In this document: piece after piece, positions 27,942-36,778 of the stretch
Layout: the number at the start of each line of letters is the position of its first letter
How positions within the stretch are numbered: position 1 is the stretch's first letter
Source of the DNA: Terriglobus aquaticus
GTDB taxonomy: Bacteria; Acidobacteriota; Terriglobia; Terriglobales; Acidobacteriaceae
Direction of reading: 5' to 3'
Assembly: GCF_025685415.1 (NCBI RefSeq)
Contig: NZ_JAGSYB010000001.1
Span: 2,294,001-2,358,000 of the forward strand
DNA: 64,000 nt
Notes under the pieces: generated by a model
The model's input: only the letters and a program-made list of their open reading frames with translations
Databases searched by the model: none
What the model was told of the DNA's origin: nothing
Position numbers and translations under genes: made by a program

Positions 27942-28931
27942 TCAGCGGTAAATCAGCATGCCCGTCGAGATTCCGATTGCCGCTTCGATCACCCGCTTGG
28001 ACGAAGCCTTCATCGCGCTGTTCGGAATGAACAGAATGTCGTTTGCCATGAGTGGCTGATCCGCAGCTTTGCCAGCCAGAATGCGGTTCGCGTCCACTTT
28101 GATTTCGAGCGGCGTTGCATTGTTCTCCACGCGTCGGAGAATGCGGGCGTGGCTGGCCGCGGCATCCGGCGTAAACCCCTGGGCCAGTGACACAGCCTGC
28201 GCCACCGTGAGCGCACTGTTCTGGTTCAGCGCAAACGCGCCGGCGTGGCGAACATTGCCGACGACATATACCAATTCGGCACGGGGCACTGCGATCACAT
28301 CGTCCGGCATCACCAGGATGTTGTCGCCCGGAACCTTCCCGGACATGATGTTGTTGATCGGGATCGAAACGCTGCTGTCGCCACCGGCGAGCGAGGTACT
28401 GGCACCCGGCGCGCTCACCTTACCCCACTGCTGTTTTCGGGTCACCACCACATCTGGCCCCGCATCCACCGCGGCGCCTCCCGCCAGCGACAACACCTCT
28501 GCGAGTCGTTTCGGACCCTGCATCTGGTACACGCCCGCGTGAGCCACAGATCCCAGCACCGAAACCGGGCGGCTCTGGTACTCCGTCACGTTCAGCGTGA
28601 CCTCTGGCGACTGGATGTACTTGCTATAAGCCGCGGTCAGCTTTGCCTTGATCTCTGTAGCGGTCATACCGGCCACATGAGTTGTGCCGATCATGGGCAG
28701 ATCCAGGTTGCCGTTCGGGTCGATGCGGATCGGCTCTTTAGGCAGCTCGTCCAATTCACTCACGCGCAGCACAATCTGATCTCCCGAACCTAACGCCACT
28801 TCGGGCTCAGGAGCATCGCGGCGTTGCAGCGCCGGCTGCGCCATCGCACTAGGCAACAAGCACAGGAGAAGGAGTGAAGCAGAGATGCGGAGCAGCCTGG
28901 TAGTTATCCCAGGTAGGTTTCTATCCTGCAT
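27942..28931 (-). CDS. Polysaccharide export protein (Wza/GumB-type, SLBB domains)
   Basis: 329 residues with an N-terminal signal peptide (LLRISASLLLLCLLPSAMAQ). The Poly_export domain begins with LGSGDQIVLRVSELDELP, and DPNGNLDLPMIGTTHVAGMT continues the pattern; two SLBB-like modules follow (VSVLGSVAHAGVYQM and VYVVGNVRHAGAFALN). It should form the periplasmic/outer-membrane export channel for the polymer. There is no lipobox Cys, unlike Escherichia coli Wza. It is the first gene of the minus-strand operon and is followed after 44 bases by the tyrosine autokinase, its expected partner. The IPNSAMKASSKRVIEAAIG tail differs from Wza and has one weak hydrophobic stretch at the very end. Confidence 0.92.
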   Translation of the reverse strand: MQDRNLPGITTRLLRISASLLLLCLLPSAMAQPALQRRDAPEPEVALGSGDQIVLRVSELDELPKEPIRIDPNGNLDLPMIGTTHVAGMTATEIKAKLTAAYSKYIQSPEVTLNVTEYQSRPVSVLGSVAHAGVYQMQGPKRLAEVLSLAGGAAVDAGPDVVVTRKQQWGKVSAPGASTSLAGGDSSVSIPINNIMSGKVPGDNILVMPDDVIAVPRAELVYVVGNVRHAGAFALNQNSALTVAQAVSLAQGFTPDAAASHARILRRVENNATPLEIKVDANRILAGKAADQPLMANDILFIPNSAMKASSKRVIEAAIGISTGMLIYR

Positions 28932-29065
28932 ATGGTCCTTATACCTACATCGGCTTTCTACTTATGTCGCCCACGTCCATCGTGCGTGTGGCCATCAGCG
29001 ACAGCGTTGTAGGCACACACCGCGCATAGTTATGGATAAGTTGTGCACTTCACTCTGGAGCGGGA
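28932..29065. promoter_or_regulatory. Divergent intergenic region of the exopolysaccharide cluster
   Basis: These 134 bases separate the divergent starts of the export-protein gene (minus) and the first glycosyltransferase gene (plus). It must contain promoters or at least the leader regions for both arms. It is more AT-rich than its surroundings, with a TATGGATAAG stretch near 29031, but I cannot place a -35/-10 pair with confidence. GGAG at 29057-29060 is the ribosome-binding site of the plus-strand gene. Confidence 0.5.
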
Positions 29066-30283
29066 ATGATCGGATCGACCCTGGAGTTATCTGGTGACGA
29101 CAGAACCTCGACCGGCACACTATCACCGTCGGTCCAGCCGGATCACACGAGGCCGCTGAAGCTGCTCGCGTACGTACACCTCCGCAACATTCACGGGTCT
29201 ACCGGCGCCGGACGCACCGCGCGACAGATCGTGGAGCACCTGGCCGTGCGCAACGACACAGAGTTGCGCGTGCTGGCAGACGCAAATGACGCGAAGCGCA
29301 TTCTGCCGCTGGTGCAGAAGCCCTGGACCGAATACAGCTATTCCCTCTTTTCCGCGGACACTAGCCGTCAACAGGCGCGTTGGTTCTTCCTGGACCGCCC
29401 GAGAGCCGAGGCGTACTGGCCCGATGCCGACGTGGTGTTCTGCACAGGCGAATCGTATGTGCCGGCCACAAAGACTAAGCTCGCCATGACCGCGCACGAT
29501 GCCGGATACTTCGAATCGGCAGCGCACATCCGCGACTGGACTTACTGGAAGACACGCCTCAAATGGGAACTGCTGTACAAGAAGCTCGAGCGGCGGGTCG
29601 ATATGTTTCACACCGTGTCCGCTTTCTCAGCGGAGCGACTGGCGCACTATTTTCCCCAGATCAAGTCACGCATCCGCTGGGTTTACAACGGTGTAACTCC
29701 TCACTTCTTCGAGCCGGTGACCTCCGCTGGCCGCGCCTACATGGAACAGAGCGGGCTGCTTGATGACACCTATTTGCTTATCCCTGGCGGACTGCATTTT
29801 CGCAAGAACGCCGAGCTGATTCTGCAAGCTGCTCCGCTTCTGCTCAAGCGCTTTCCTCGCCTGACGATCGCGGTGGTGAACCACACCAACCCCGTCTACG
29901 CACAACGCAGCCAGAGCCTAGGACCTCGCTTCCGCCTGCTCGGCTTCGTTTCCGACGACGCTCTGAAGGCGCTGTATTCGTGTGCCGGCGCAGTCTGGTA
30001 CCCCTCGCGGTACGAGGGTTTCGGGTTGCCCATTGTGGAGGCCATGGCATGCGGCGCGCCGGTGGTTGCCAGCAACAGCACGTGCATCCCAGAGATTGCT
30101 GGCGACGCCGCGTTACTTGCCGACCCGGCCTCTCCGGCAGCGCATGTGAAATCTATCAGCCAACTGCTCACCGACGAACGGGCACGTCTCCAGTTTGCGC
30201 ACGCGGGCATTGCACGCGCTCAGCAGTTCACCTGGCAGAAGTGTGCGCGTGAACTTCGGGGCCACTTCGCGTCGCTTCTCTAA
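29066..30283 (+). CDS. Glycosyltransferase family 4
   Basis: 405 residues, ATG 29066 with GGAG five bases upstream. After about 30 polar residues, LLAYVHLRNIHGSTGAGRTA gives the N-terminal acceptor loop; the middle has TAHDAGYFESAAH and HTVSAFSAERLAHYFPQIK; the donor half has LIPGGLHFRKNAELILQAAP and PSRYEGFGLPIVEAMACGAP, the EX7E motif. The TVSAFSAERL and SRYEGFGLP segments are typical of mannosyl- or rhamnosyltransferase relatives. It is predicted to extend the exopolysaccharide repeat unit. The next transferase gene begins eight bases after its stop. Confidence 0.9.
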   Translation: MIGSTLELSGDDRTSTGTLSPSVQPDHTRPLKLLAYVHLRNIHGSTGAGRTARQIVEHLAVRNDTELRVLADANDAKRILPLVQKPWTEYSYSLFSADTSRQQARWFFLDRPRAEAYWPDADVVFCTGESYVPATKTKLAMTAHDAGYFESAAHIRDWTYWKTRLKWELLYKKLERRVDMFHTVSAFSAERLAHYFPQIKSRIRWVYNGVTPHFFEPVTSAGRAYMEQSGLLDDTYLLIPGGLHFRKNAELILQAAPLLLKRFPRLTIAVVNHTNPVYAQRSQSLGPRFRLLGFVSDDALKALYSCAGAVWYPSRYEGFGLPIVEAMACGAPVVASNSTCIPEIAGDAALLADPASPAAHVKSISQLLTDERARLQFAHAGIARAQQFTWQKCARELRGHFASLL

Positions 30284-30291
30284 TTCGAGCC

Positions 30292-31587
30292 ATGCAAACT
30301 CACCCATCCAACCAGTGGCAGTTCGTACTTGTCCACGGCGGCGCCCGCGACAGCTACCAGGTCGCCCTCGCGCTCCATGAGGCAGGCCTGCTGCGAACGC
30401 TCGTTACCGATCTGTTTGCTTCAGAAACGGCTCTGCAGCGTTGGTCCAGGTTCATCCCTCCAGGACTCCGCTCGCTGCTGGAGGCGCGCTCCGCTCCGCT
30501 GCCGTCCACACACGTTCAGCAGCACGCGATCGCAGGGCTGCTGGCGGTCGCGCTCGAACGTTGGCGGCACGTTCCGTTCGCATTGCGGCGTTCGGCTCGC
30601 CGGCTCTCAGACCGCCGTCTTGGAAGAGCGGCGGGTCACCTCGCCGCCAGCACCGGGTCTCGCCTGCTGGCGTACAGCTACTTTGCCGCGCCCGCCTTTA
30701 GCGCGGCTGGCAGCGCCCCCTTGCTGTTCCAGGTGCATCCGCATCCACTCACCGTCCGTCGCATCCTGCACGACGAACGCGCGCTGCATCCGCAATGTGC
30801 ATCCTCGCTAGATCAGGAGTGGGAGCTTGCATTACCCGAGCACGATCTAAAAACTCTGATTCGCGAATCGGAAACGGCGCACGCGTATATCGTTGCCTCC
30901 AGCTTCACCCAGAACAGCCTGATTGAGCACGGCGTACCAGCACACCGCATCACGGTCGTGCCCTACGGTGTCGATCTGCAACGCTTCCATCCCCGGCCCG
31001 CGCCTCGACTGCACGACGGTATCCTGCGCCTGCTCTTCGTCGGGCGCATAAATCAACGCAAGGGCCTGCTGTACCTTCTGCAAGCGCTGTCTCAACTGAG
31101 CGATGTCAATCTGCACCTGACCATCTGTGGCCGCGTCGTAGATGATCTTCAGCTCTTCCGCCCCTTCGCCGACCGCATCACCCTGCGTCCGTCCGTTTCG
31201 GCAAAAGAGCTCGCGGCCGCCTACCAGCAGGCGGACCTCTTCGTTTTCCCCTCTCTTGCAGAGGGCTTCGGCCAGGTGCTTCTGGAAGCGCTCGCCAGCG
31301 GCCTGCCCATCCTTTCCACTACTCACACCGCAGCTCCCGATCTGATCGAAGACGGTGTACATGGATGGATCGTTCCACCTCGTGACGTCGATCAACTGGC
31401 CCATCGGATCCGCTGGGCAAGCGAACATCGTGACGATCTTCATACCATGGCTGCGGCCGCGCGGAGCCGAGCGGAACTCTACACCTGGCAGCGCTTTCGC
31501 GCGGGCGTAGTTCAGTTCGCCCTGCAGCATGCAAGGGCAACGGTCGCCACATCTCCTGCTTCCGATGCGGAACTGGTGCAAGTATGA
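30292..31587 (+). CDS. Glycosyltransferase family 4
   Basis: 431 residues beginning eight bases after the previous stop; the ribosome-binding site is weak, so coupling is likely. N-terminal FVLVHGGARDSYQVALAL replaces the usual glycine loop, and SYFAAPAFSAAGSAPLLFQVHPHP is followed by ASSFTQNSLIEHGVP. The donor half is clear: LRLLFVGRINQRKGLLYLLQAL and PSLAEGFGQVLLEALASGLP (EX7E). It has about 70 more residues between the two halves than a compact GT4. Likely a cytoplasmic transferase for the same polymer. The stop overlaps the start of the oxidoreductase by four bases. Confidence 0.88.
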   Translation: MQTHPSNQWQFVLVHGGARDSYQVALALHEAGLLRTLVTDLFASETALQRWSRFIPPGLRSLLEARSAPLPSTHVQQHAIAGLLAVALERWRHVPFALRRSARRLSDRRLGRAAGHLAASTGSRLLAYSYFAAPAFSAAGSAPLLFQVHPHPLTVRRILHDERALHPQCASSLDQEWELALPEHDLKTLIRESETAHAYIVASSFTQNSLIEHGVPAHRITVVPYGVDLQRFHPRPAPRLHDGILRLLFVGRINQRKGLLYLLQALSQLSDVNLHLTICGRVVDDLQLFRPFADRITLRPSVSAKELAAAYQQADLFVFPSLAEGFGQVLLEALASGLPILSTTHTAAPDLIEDGVHGWIVPPRDVDQLAHRIRWASEHRDDLHTMAAAARSRAELYTWQRFRAGVVQFALQHARATVATSPASDAELVQV

Positions 31588-33125
31588 TCTACGACCTGCT
31601 GCAGCAATCGCCGGCAGCAGCGCCGCACCGCAGCGACGTGTGCATCGTGGGTGCCGGCGCGGCGGGCATCAGCCTCGCCGTGCTGCTGAGCCGCGCTGGC
31701 AAACAGGTCACCCTTCTGGAAGGAGGCGGCATAGCGCCAGACTCCGAGAACGACTGCTTCCAAGCAGGCGTGAGCGGCCTAGCCTATCGCGGCATCCGAG
31801 AGGGCAGAACTCAAGGGCTCGGCGGAACGACCGCGTTGTGGGGCGGTCAGATCCTGCCCCTGGGCGACATCGACTTCGAGCATCGACCTTGGATTGCCGG
31901 TAGTGGATGGCCTATTTGCAAGGCAGACCTATTGCGCTTCTACCAGCAGGCCCTTGAACTCGAAGGGTTGGCGAACACCGTCGCCCCGGATGCTGCAGTC
32001 TGGGCCCGCATCGGTGCGCAGCCACCCGCTTACCCCGGCATGCGCACATATCTTTCGCGCTGGTGCCCGGAACCCGACTTCGCCGTGTTGCATGCCGATG
32101 CTCTGCGGCACGATCGCATCCGCGTCTGGATGAATGCCCGCGCCGTCAGTCTTCATCGTTGCGGCGAAGCAGTGCGCGGAGTTACTGTCCGCACACCGGC
32201 AGGCGCCGAGCATACCTTCCGAGCCGAGCAGTTCATCTTCTGCCTTGGAGCGATCGAATCCTCTCGCTTCTTCCTGCAGGAGCAAGAGGGATCGTTACCG
32301 TGGAATCAGAGCGGTCTGTTGGGACGGCACTTCCAGGATCATGTCGATTGCGACGCCGCAACCCTGGTACCCCGCGACCCCGCCGCACTCAGCCGATCGT
32401 TCGACGCCATCTATGTGCAGCGCCAGAAGTATCTTCCCAAGCTGCGGCTTTCCGAGTCCGAGCAGATGCGTCGCTCTTTGCTCAACGTCGGTGGCACCGT
32501 CTACACGCCACAACAGCAGGACTCTTCGCAGCCGTTGCGACAAGCGGCGGGAAGTCTCCTTCGCGGCAAGTCACCCAAGGAAGGTCTGCTCTTCTCCGTA
32601 CGCCACCTGGGCCAAGCTCCATCTCTCGCCCGCCAATCGTTTCGCTATCTCGTGCAGCATCGGGGATCGCTGCAGACCCGGAGGCCGCTTACTTTGCGGG
32701 TTCACTGCGAACAGGAGCCATGCGGCAACAGCACCATTCGCCTTGCGCACACGAAAGATCGGCTCGGCATGCAGCAGGTTGAGGTGCATTGGGTCATTGC
32801 CGATCGAGAGTTGCAAACAATCCGAGGCTTTGTGCAGACGGTTGCGCAGGCGCTCGCGCCGATCGCGATTGTGGAACCTCATCGCGACCTTTTGCGGAAG
32901 ACGGCGGATTTCCGTACCCACTGCCAGGACAGCTTTCATCACATGGGCGGCATGCGCATGAACGCCTCCGCGCACGCGGGCGTGGTGGACACCGACCTGC
33001 GCCTGCACGGAACGGCGAACTGCTTCGTCTGCAGCACGGCCGTGTTTCCAACCTCTGGATTTTCCAATCCCACTCACACACTGCTCGCGCTGACCGCCCG
33101 TCTCGCCGAGCACATCTCGCGGTGA
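31584..33125 (+). CDS. GMC-family FAD-dependent oxidoreductase
   Basis: 513 residues. The FAD-binding Rossmann motif is near the start (VCIVGAGAAGISLAVLLS, about 14-31), followed by LGGTTALWGGQILPLGDIDF (about 81-100). C-terminal GMC elements are present: FHHMGGMRMN with the catalytic-site His pair and VVDTDLRLHGTANCFVCST followed by FPTSGFSNPTHTLLALT. There is no signal peptide, so it is cytoplasmic. It overlaps the glycosyltransferase gene by four bases and is followed after two bases by an aldo/keto reductase. In this setting it could oxidise a sugar or an alcohol group of a nucleotide sugar or lipid-linked sugar, but the substrate is inferred only from position. Confidence 0.9.
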   Translation: MIYDLLQQSPAAAPHRSDVCIVGAGAAGISLAVLLSRAGKQVTLLEGGGIAPDSENDCFQAGVSGLAYRGIREGRTQGLGGTTALWGGQILPLGDIDFEHRPWIAGSGWPICKADLLRFYQQALELEGLANTVAPDAAVWARIGAQPPAYPGMRTYLSRWCPEPDFAVLHADALRHDRIRVWMNARAVSLHRCGEAVRGVTVRTPAGAEHTFRAEQFIFCLGAIESSRFFLQEQEGSLPWNQSGLLGRHFQDHVDCDAATLVPRDPAALSRSFDAIYVQRQKYLPKLRLSESEQMRRSLLNVGGTVYTPQQQDSSQPLRQAAGSLLRGKSPKEGLLFSVRHLGQAPSLARQSFRYLVQHRGSLQTRRPLTLRVHCEQEPCGNSTIRLAHTKDRLGMQQVEVHWVIADRELQTIRGFVQTVAQALAPIAIVEPHRDLLRKTADFRTHCQDSFHHMGGMRMNASAHAGVVDTDLRLHGTANCFVCSTAVFPTSGFSNPTHTLLALTARLAEHISR

Positions 33126-33127
33126 CC

Positions 33128-34135
33128 ATGCAGACGCTTGCGCTCCCGGGGACCGGCCAGCAAACCACGCGCCTAGGCTTCGGGTGTTCGGGGATCGCCG
33201 GCGGCACGGATCGTCGGCATTCCCTGCTGCTGCTTGAAACAGCATTCGACGCGGGCATCAGGCACTTCGACTGCGCTCCCATGTACGGATTCGGAACCGC
33301 CGAGGGGGTTCTCGGCGAGTTCCTGCAGCGCCATCCGGGCTGCGTCACCGTCACCACCAAATTCGGCCTCCTGCCAGGCCGCCAGCATTCCCCTGCCCGC
33401 ATCGCGCGCTCTGTTGCACGGCGGGCATCGCGCGTGCTGGGCGGGTCCAAGTCATCGCAAAGATTCGCAGAGCCCTTGCGCAAGGCACGGTTCAATGGAG
33501 AAGCAGCCGCTCGCGCGCTCGCCACCAGCCTGCGGCAGCTCCGTGCGGAACACATCAATCTCTATCTGCTGCACGAAGCGACATCCGATGATTTGCGCGA
33601 CGAGTCTCTCCTTCACTTCCTGCAGGAACAGGTGCGACAAGGCTCTATTGGCGCCTTCGGTGTGGGGAGTGCGCGATCCGAGCTCAATGCACTGCAGTCC
33701 CAGCAGCCCCACTACTGTGCCGTTGTGCAGTCGGAATGGTGCCCGGGCGAGCCAGCCACCGTTGCCGACGGCTCGTTTCGCATCACACACCGTGGTCTAC
33801 AAGGCAGCTGGCAAGATATCTATCGCCGGCTGGTTCAATCGCCGCGAACACTCTCCGCCTGGTCCATTGCGGTGGGCATCGATCTGGCCGAGCAGGCAGT
33901 CTGGCCCCGCCTACTTCTGCGTGCCTGCCTGGCGGTCAACCCTTCTACTCTTGTCCTCTTCTCCACTCGATCGCCATCTCATCTGCTCGCAAATGTTGCC
34001 GCTGCGCAGGACTCCTCATTGACACGGCCCGCCACTTGCTTGCATCGGCTTCTGCAAAGTAACCGGGGTGACTTACTCACAATAGTAGATAGTCGGCAGG
34101 CTACAGTGTCGCTCGCGAGCGGAAGAACCCCATAA
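33128..34135 (+). CDS. Aldo/keto reductase family protein
   Basis: 335 residues from ATG 33128, two bases after the oxidoreductase stop; an in-frame extension to 32789 lies inside the previous gene and is not used. The AKR tetrad is visible: Asp and Tyr in FDCAPMYGFGTAEGVLGEF, Lys in TTKFGLL and His in LYLLHEATSDD. The barrel continues with GSIGAFGVGSARSEL. NADPH-dependent AKRs reduce aldehydes and ketones; next to a GMC oxidase it may reduce a keto-sugar, making an oxidation-reduction pair that epimerises a sugar. That pairing is inference. The C-terminal NADP-site (normally near SxxxRxxxN) is less clear here. Confidence 0.87.
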   Translation: MQTLALPGTGQQTTRLGFGCSGIAGGTDRRHSLLLLETAFDAGIRHFDCAPMYGFGTAEGVLGEFLQRHPGCVTVTTKFGLLPGRQHSPARIARSVARRASRVLGGSKSSQRFAEPLRKARFNGEAAARALATSLRQLRAEHINLYLLHEATSDDLRDESLLHFLQEQVRQGSIGAFGVGSARSELNALQSQQPHYCAVVQSEWCPGEPATVADGSFRITHRGLQGSWQDIYRRLVQSPRTLSAWSIAVGIDLAEQAVWPRLLLRACLAVNPSTLVLFSTRSPSHLLANVAAAQDSSLTRPATCLHRLLQSNRGDLLTIVDSRQATVSLASGRTP

Positions 34136-34216
34136 CTTCACCAGGCGGCGGGTCTAATATGAGAGTCCTTATTAGCTCTGACTGGCTTCCGCCACATCCC
34201 TTCCGGAGATACGTCC

Positions 34217-35344
34217 ATGACGATCACCTCTTCTCTCCCTGCTTTTATCCCAGTAATCCTCGCGGGTGGCAGCGGCACGCGGTTCTGGCCCCGCAGCCGT
34301 CGTGCTCGCGCCAAGCAGGTGCTTGCCCTGGATGGCGAGCGCACAATGATCCAGCAGACAGTAGATCGCCTGCTGCCTTTGGCTTCGCCTGATCGTATGT
34401 GGGTCGTCGCCAACAACGGCGTTGCAGAGGCGATCAGCACGCAGTTGCCTGACCTTCCAAGGACGCGGCTGCTATGTGAACCAGTCGCCCGGAACACCGC
34501 ACCGGCTTGTGGCTTGATGGCTTTTATTGCGCTGCGCGAAGATCCCGATGCAGTCCTCGGCGTTTTTCCGTCCGACCAGGTTATTCGCGGAGAAGCTGAC
34601 TTCGTGAACACCCTTAAACGGGGGATCGCACTTGCAAGCTCCGGGCCTAACATCGTCGTTCTTGGGATTGATCCAACTCATCCGGAAACCGGCTATGGTT
34701 ACATCGAGCTCGGCTCAGCGCAGGACCTCCACATTTCGGGAGCGCGCCCCGTCCGTTCCTTCACTGAAAAGCCGGATCTCGCCTCCGCACAGCAGATGCT
34801 CGCCAGCGGACGCTACGCCTGGAACAGCGGAATGTTTGTTGCGCGGGCTCAAACGCTGTGCCAGGCGATCGACGAGCATGCTCCGCATATCTCCGCTACG
34901 CTCCAGGCGATCGCCGATGCATACGGCTCTGCCGAGTTCCCGGAGATATTCGCCGCGCTCTATCCTTCCTGCCAAAACATCAGCATCGACTTCGCGGTCC
35001 TCGAACCGCAGTCCCGCAAGCGCGACCACTCACACATGTACTGCTTCCCCGCGAGCTTTGAGTGGAAGGACCTGGGTTCGTGGTCTGCACTGCATGAGCA
35101 CCGCAGCGCCTGTGCCTGGGGCGACGCCGACCACAACGTCGTAGAAAGCCCAGCAACCAGCGCCTTTCAGTCCCGGGGTAACTACGTCTATGCACCCGGG
35201 CGCCATGTTGCCCTGCTTGGGGTGCAAAACCTTGTCGTTGTACTTACCGACGACGCCGTACTCGTGACGACCAGGGAACGTTCTCAGGATGTCGCCAGTG
35301 TGGTTCGGAGTCTGTCCGAGGCTGGACATACCAATCTCTTGTAA
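34217..35344 (+). CDS. manC: Mannose-1-phosphate guanylyltransferase
   Basis: 375 residues, ATG 34217 with GGAG nine bases upstream. The pyrophosphorylase signature VILAGGSGTRFWPRSR sits at about 13-28, with GVFPSDQVI and GYGYIELG following, and FTEKPDLASAQQML and WNSGMFVARAQTL completing the sugar-nucleotide-binding core. It makes GDP-mannose from mannose-1-phosphate and GTP. It is a single-domain form, lacking the C-terminal phosphomannose isomerase domain of many ManC/XanB proteins, so isomerase must be elsewhere. It closes the plus-strand arm of the polysaccharide cluster, indicating that the polymer contains mannose or a GDP-mannose-derived sugar. Confidence 0.93.
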   Translation: MTITSSLPAFIPVILAGGSGTRFWPRSRRARAKQVLALDGERTMIQQTVDRLLPLASPDRMWVVANNGVAEAISTQLPDLPRTRLLCEPVARNTAPACGLMAFIALREDPDAVLGVFPSDQVIRGEADFVNTLKRGIALASSGPNIVVLGIDPTHPETGYGYIELGSAQDLHISGARPVRSFTEKPDLASAQQMLASGRYAWNSGMFVARAQTLCQAIDEHAPHISATLQAIADAYGSAEFPEIFAALYPSCQNISIDFAVLEPQSRKRDHSHMYCFPASFEWKDLGSWSALHEHRSACAWGDADHNVVESPATSAFQSRGNYVYAPGRHVALLGVQNLVVVLTDDAVLVTTRERSQDVASVVRSLSEAGHTNLL

Positions 35345-35381
35345 CTCTGCGGATCAGAAAAAAGTCAACTTGTAACAAAGA

Positions 35382-35399
35382 ACTAGGTGATTACCTAGT
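35382..35399. promoter_or_regulatory. Perfect palindrome, possible operator upstream of the XRE gene
   Basis: ACTAGGT at 35382-35388 and ACCTAGT at 35393-35399 form a perfect 7-base inverted repeat around GATT. It lies 84 bases before the XRE regulator start and 37 bases after manC. It shares an ATTxCCTAG core with a longer imperfect palindrome upstream of the NarL-type gene (39109-39130), so both may be bound by one protein. Confidence 0.45.
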
Positions 35400-35483
35400 C
35401 GTGGGATCGACAAAACGTGGTCTACTCTTTTCACTCAGGCAAAAGATATTCCAGAACAAGCCTACTTCCAAAGGAGATGATGA

Positions 35484-35810
35484 ATGCCGATCCCCCGTCT
35501 GCCCTATCCTCCACCAAGTGGCCGCCCCAACGGGCTACCACCCACAATGGTGCCGACCTTCACACCGCAGCCATCTACTGTCCTTGAAAGGCCGCTTCCG
35601 CGCGATGTTAGTTCTCGCTTCGGGGTCCGGCTACGGGAACTCCGCCGTCAACACAACATGACGCAGTTGCGGATGGCTACCGTCTTTGGCATCGACCGCA
35701 GCTTCATCAGCGACGTTGAGCGTGGCAGAAAGTCGATCTCGCTCCCCATGCTGGAAGTGATTGCATTGGGAATGCGCATCTCTCTGTCTGACTTGCTCCG
35801 CGACCTGTAA
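35484..35810 (+). CDS. XRE-family helix-turn-helix regulator
   Basis: 108 residues from ATG 35484 with AAGGAGATGATGA directly upstream. The first ~42 residues are Pro-rich and probably disordered. Residues about 43-105 form a Cro/C1-type HTH: FGVRLRELRRQHNMTQLRMA, then FGIDRSFISDVERGRKSISL and LPMLEVIALGMRISLSDLL. It binds DNA, most likely as a dimer, and may regulate itself or the polysaccharide genes just upstream; the palindrome at 35382-35399 is a candidate site. No ligand-binding domain is attached. Confidence 0.92.
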   Translation: MPIPRLPYPPPSGRPNGLPPTMVPTFTPQPSTVLERPLPRDVSSRFGVRLRELRRQHNMTQLRMATVFGIDRSFISDVERGRKSISLPMLEVIALGMRISLSDLLRDL

Positions 35811-35820
35811 ATCCCCTATG

Positions 35821-35858
35821 CAAAGGGCATCCCTGCACCAGGGCTGCCCTTTGCTGTT
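35821..35858 (+). terminator. Hairpin terminator after the XRE gene
   Basis: CAAAGGGCA (35821-35829) pairs perfectly with TGCCCTTTG (35845-35853), and the inner CCCTG/CAGGG continues the stem around CAC. Only a weak T-rich stretch follows (CTGTTCC), so termination efficiency is uncertain. Confidence 0.6.
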
Positions 35859-35859
35859 C

Positions 35860-36286
35860 CGCCACCATCCATCGGCCCTCCCGGATGAGCTACAAAATTG
35901 CAAGCTCTTAGAAGAGCTTCTGGCCTGCCCGTCCTAGCGTCCGCAATTAAACCACCTCCCCTCTGTGGGGAGGGTAAGTGCCAGCTGCGATACTTACTCG
36001 AATTCGCCAGGCGTATCTAGTGCGAGTTACTGCGCGAGTGATTGCATCGCTGAAGCGTTTTTAGCGGATCTGCAAATCTCCAACGAGTGGACCTGACTTG
36101 GCCTTTCAAGAGCTAACATCATCGTCTAACGCCGATCTTGCATGGGCGTTTTTATGGCTCACCCTAGAGACAACTCCAGTGCCCACGCACGACAAATCCC
36201 GCTAACTTTGAATTGTGTCTCTGGTATCGGCGATGGTTCCACTCGCCGAGCTTTCACCAACGAACCATCGCATCAGGCGGGGCCCT
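35860..36286. other. Intergenic region between the XRE gene and the receiver-like gene
   Basis: About 430 bases with no convincing gene. It holds a perfect hairpin CCTCCCC-TCTGT-GGGGAGG (35955-35973) without a T-run, and a second stem with T-run listed separately. An 87-codon plus ORF from 36142 starts inside that stem and is not protein-like. Confidence 0.5.
36128..36154 (+). terminator. Possible rho-independent terminator
   Basis: AACGCC at 36128-36133 pairs with GGCGTT at 36145-36150, followed by TTTT. The stem is short (six pairs) and no gene ends nearby on the plus strand, so it may serve a long read-through transcript or be chance. Confidence 0.4.
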
Positions 36287-36778
36287 ATGAGCACAGCAGA
36301 CGCAATTTCTCCATCGACGATCCTGCAGGTGTCCAACGATGCTGCGCTTGCGGAGAGCCGGTGCCTCCTTCTGCGATCCGCAGGCTGGAGCCCCGAGACG
36401 CGTAGCTCCCAGAGCTTCAACCCCACGGACCTCAGCCGCTGTCACGTTCTGCTTCTGTGCCAAACCGTGTCTTTGCAGACGCTCGGTGCGATCACTCGAT
36501 CGATAGACGCGTGCAGTCAACTCAGGCCGGCGGTCGTACGCATCGCGTGGGGCAGCGAAGCAACCTACGACGTCCGCTACACGACCCTGCTGGCACCGGT
36601 CGCACCCGCTGAGTTGCTCGATGTCATCCAAAGGGCACTGGCCGCAGGTGGACGTTCCACGATCCTTCTGCCGCGGCCGTCGCAAGCTCTGGCCCAGGCA
36701 CGTGCCTTGGCGTCCGCTCTGGTCGAAGTCTCAACCGGCCCTCCAGCGGCTCACAACCACTCAGCGTGGTTGGGTTGA
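36287..36778 (+). CDS. Degenerate receiver-like protein
   Basis: 163 residues from ATG 36287 (GGCGGGG upstream). Residues 10-130 follow the receiver (REC) fold: ILQVSNDAALAESRCLLLRS at the start, CHVLLLCQTVSLQTLG where the phosphoacceptor strand would be, VVRIAWGS, and LAPVAPAELLDVIQRALAAG at the end as in REC alpha5. The acidic pocket and acceptor Asp are missing (VLLLCQT replaces the usual LxLxD), and no conserved Lys is seen, so it is probably not phosphorylated. The remaining 30 residues are Ala/Ser-rich. It converges with the histidine kinase gene, overlapping its 3' end by 18 bases. Assignment to the REC fold is by eye and moderate. Confidence 0.65.
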   Translation: MSTADAISPSTILQVSNDAALAESRCLLLRSAGWSPETRSSQSFNPTDLSRCHVLLLCQTVSLQTLGAITRSIDACSQLRPAVVRIAWGSEATYDVRYTTLLAPVAPAELLDVIQRALAAGGRSTILLPRPSQALAQARALASALVEVSTGPPAAHNHSAWLG

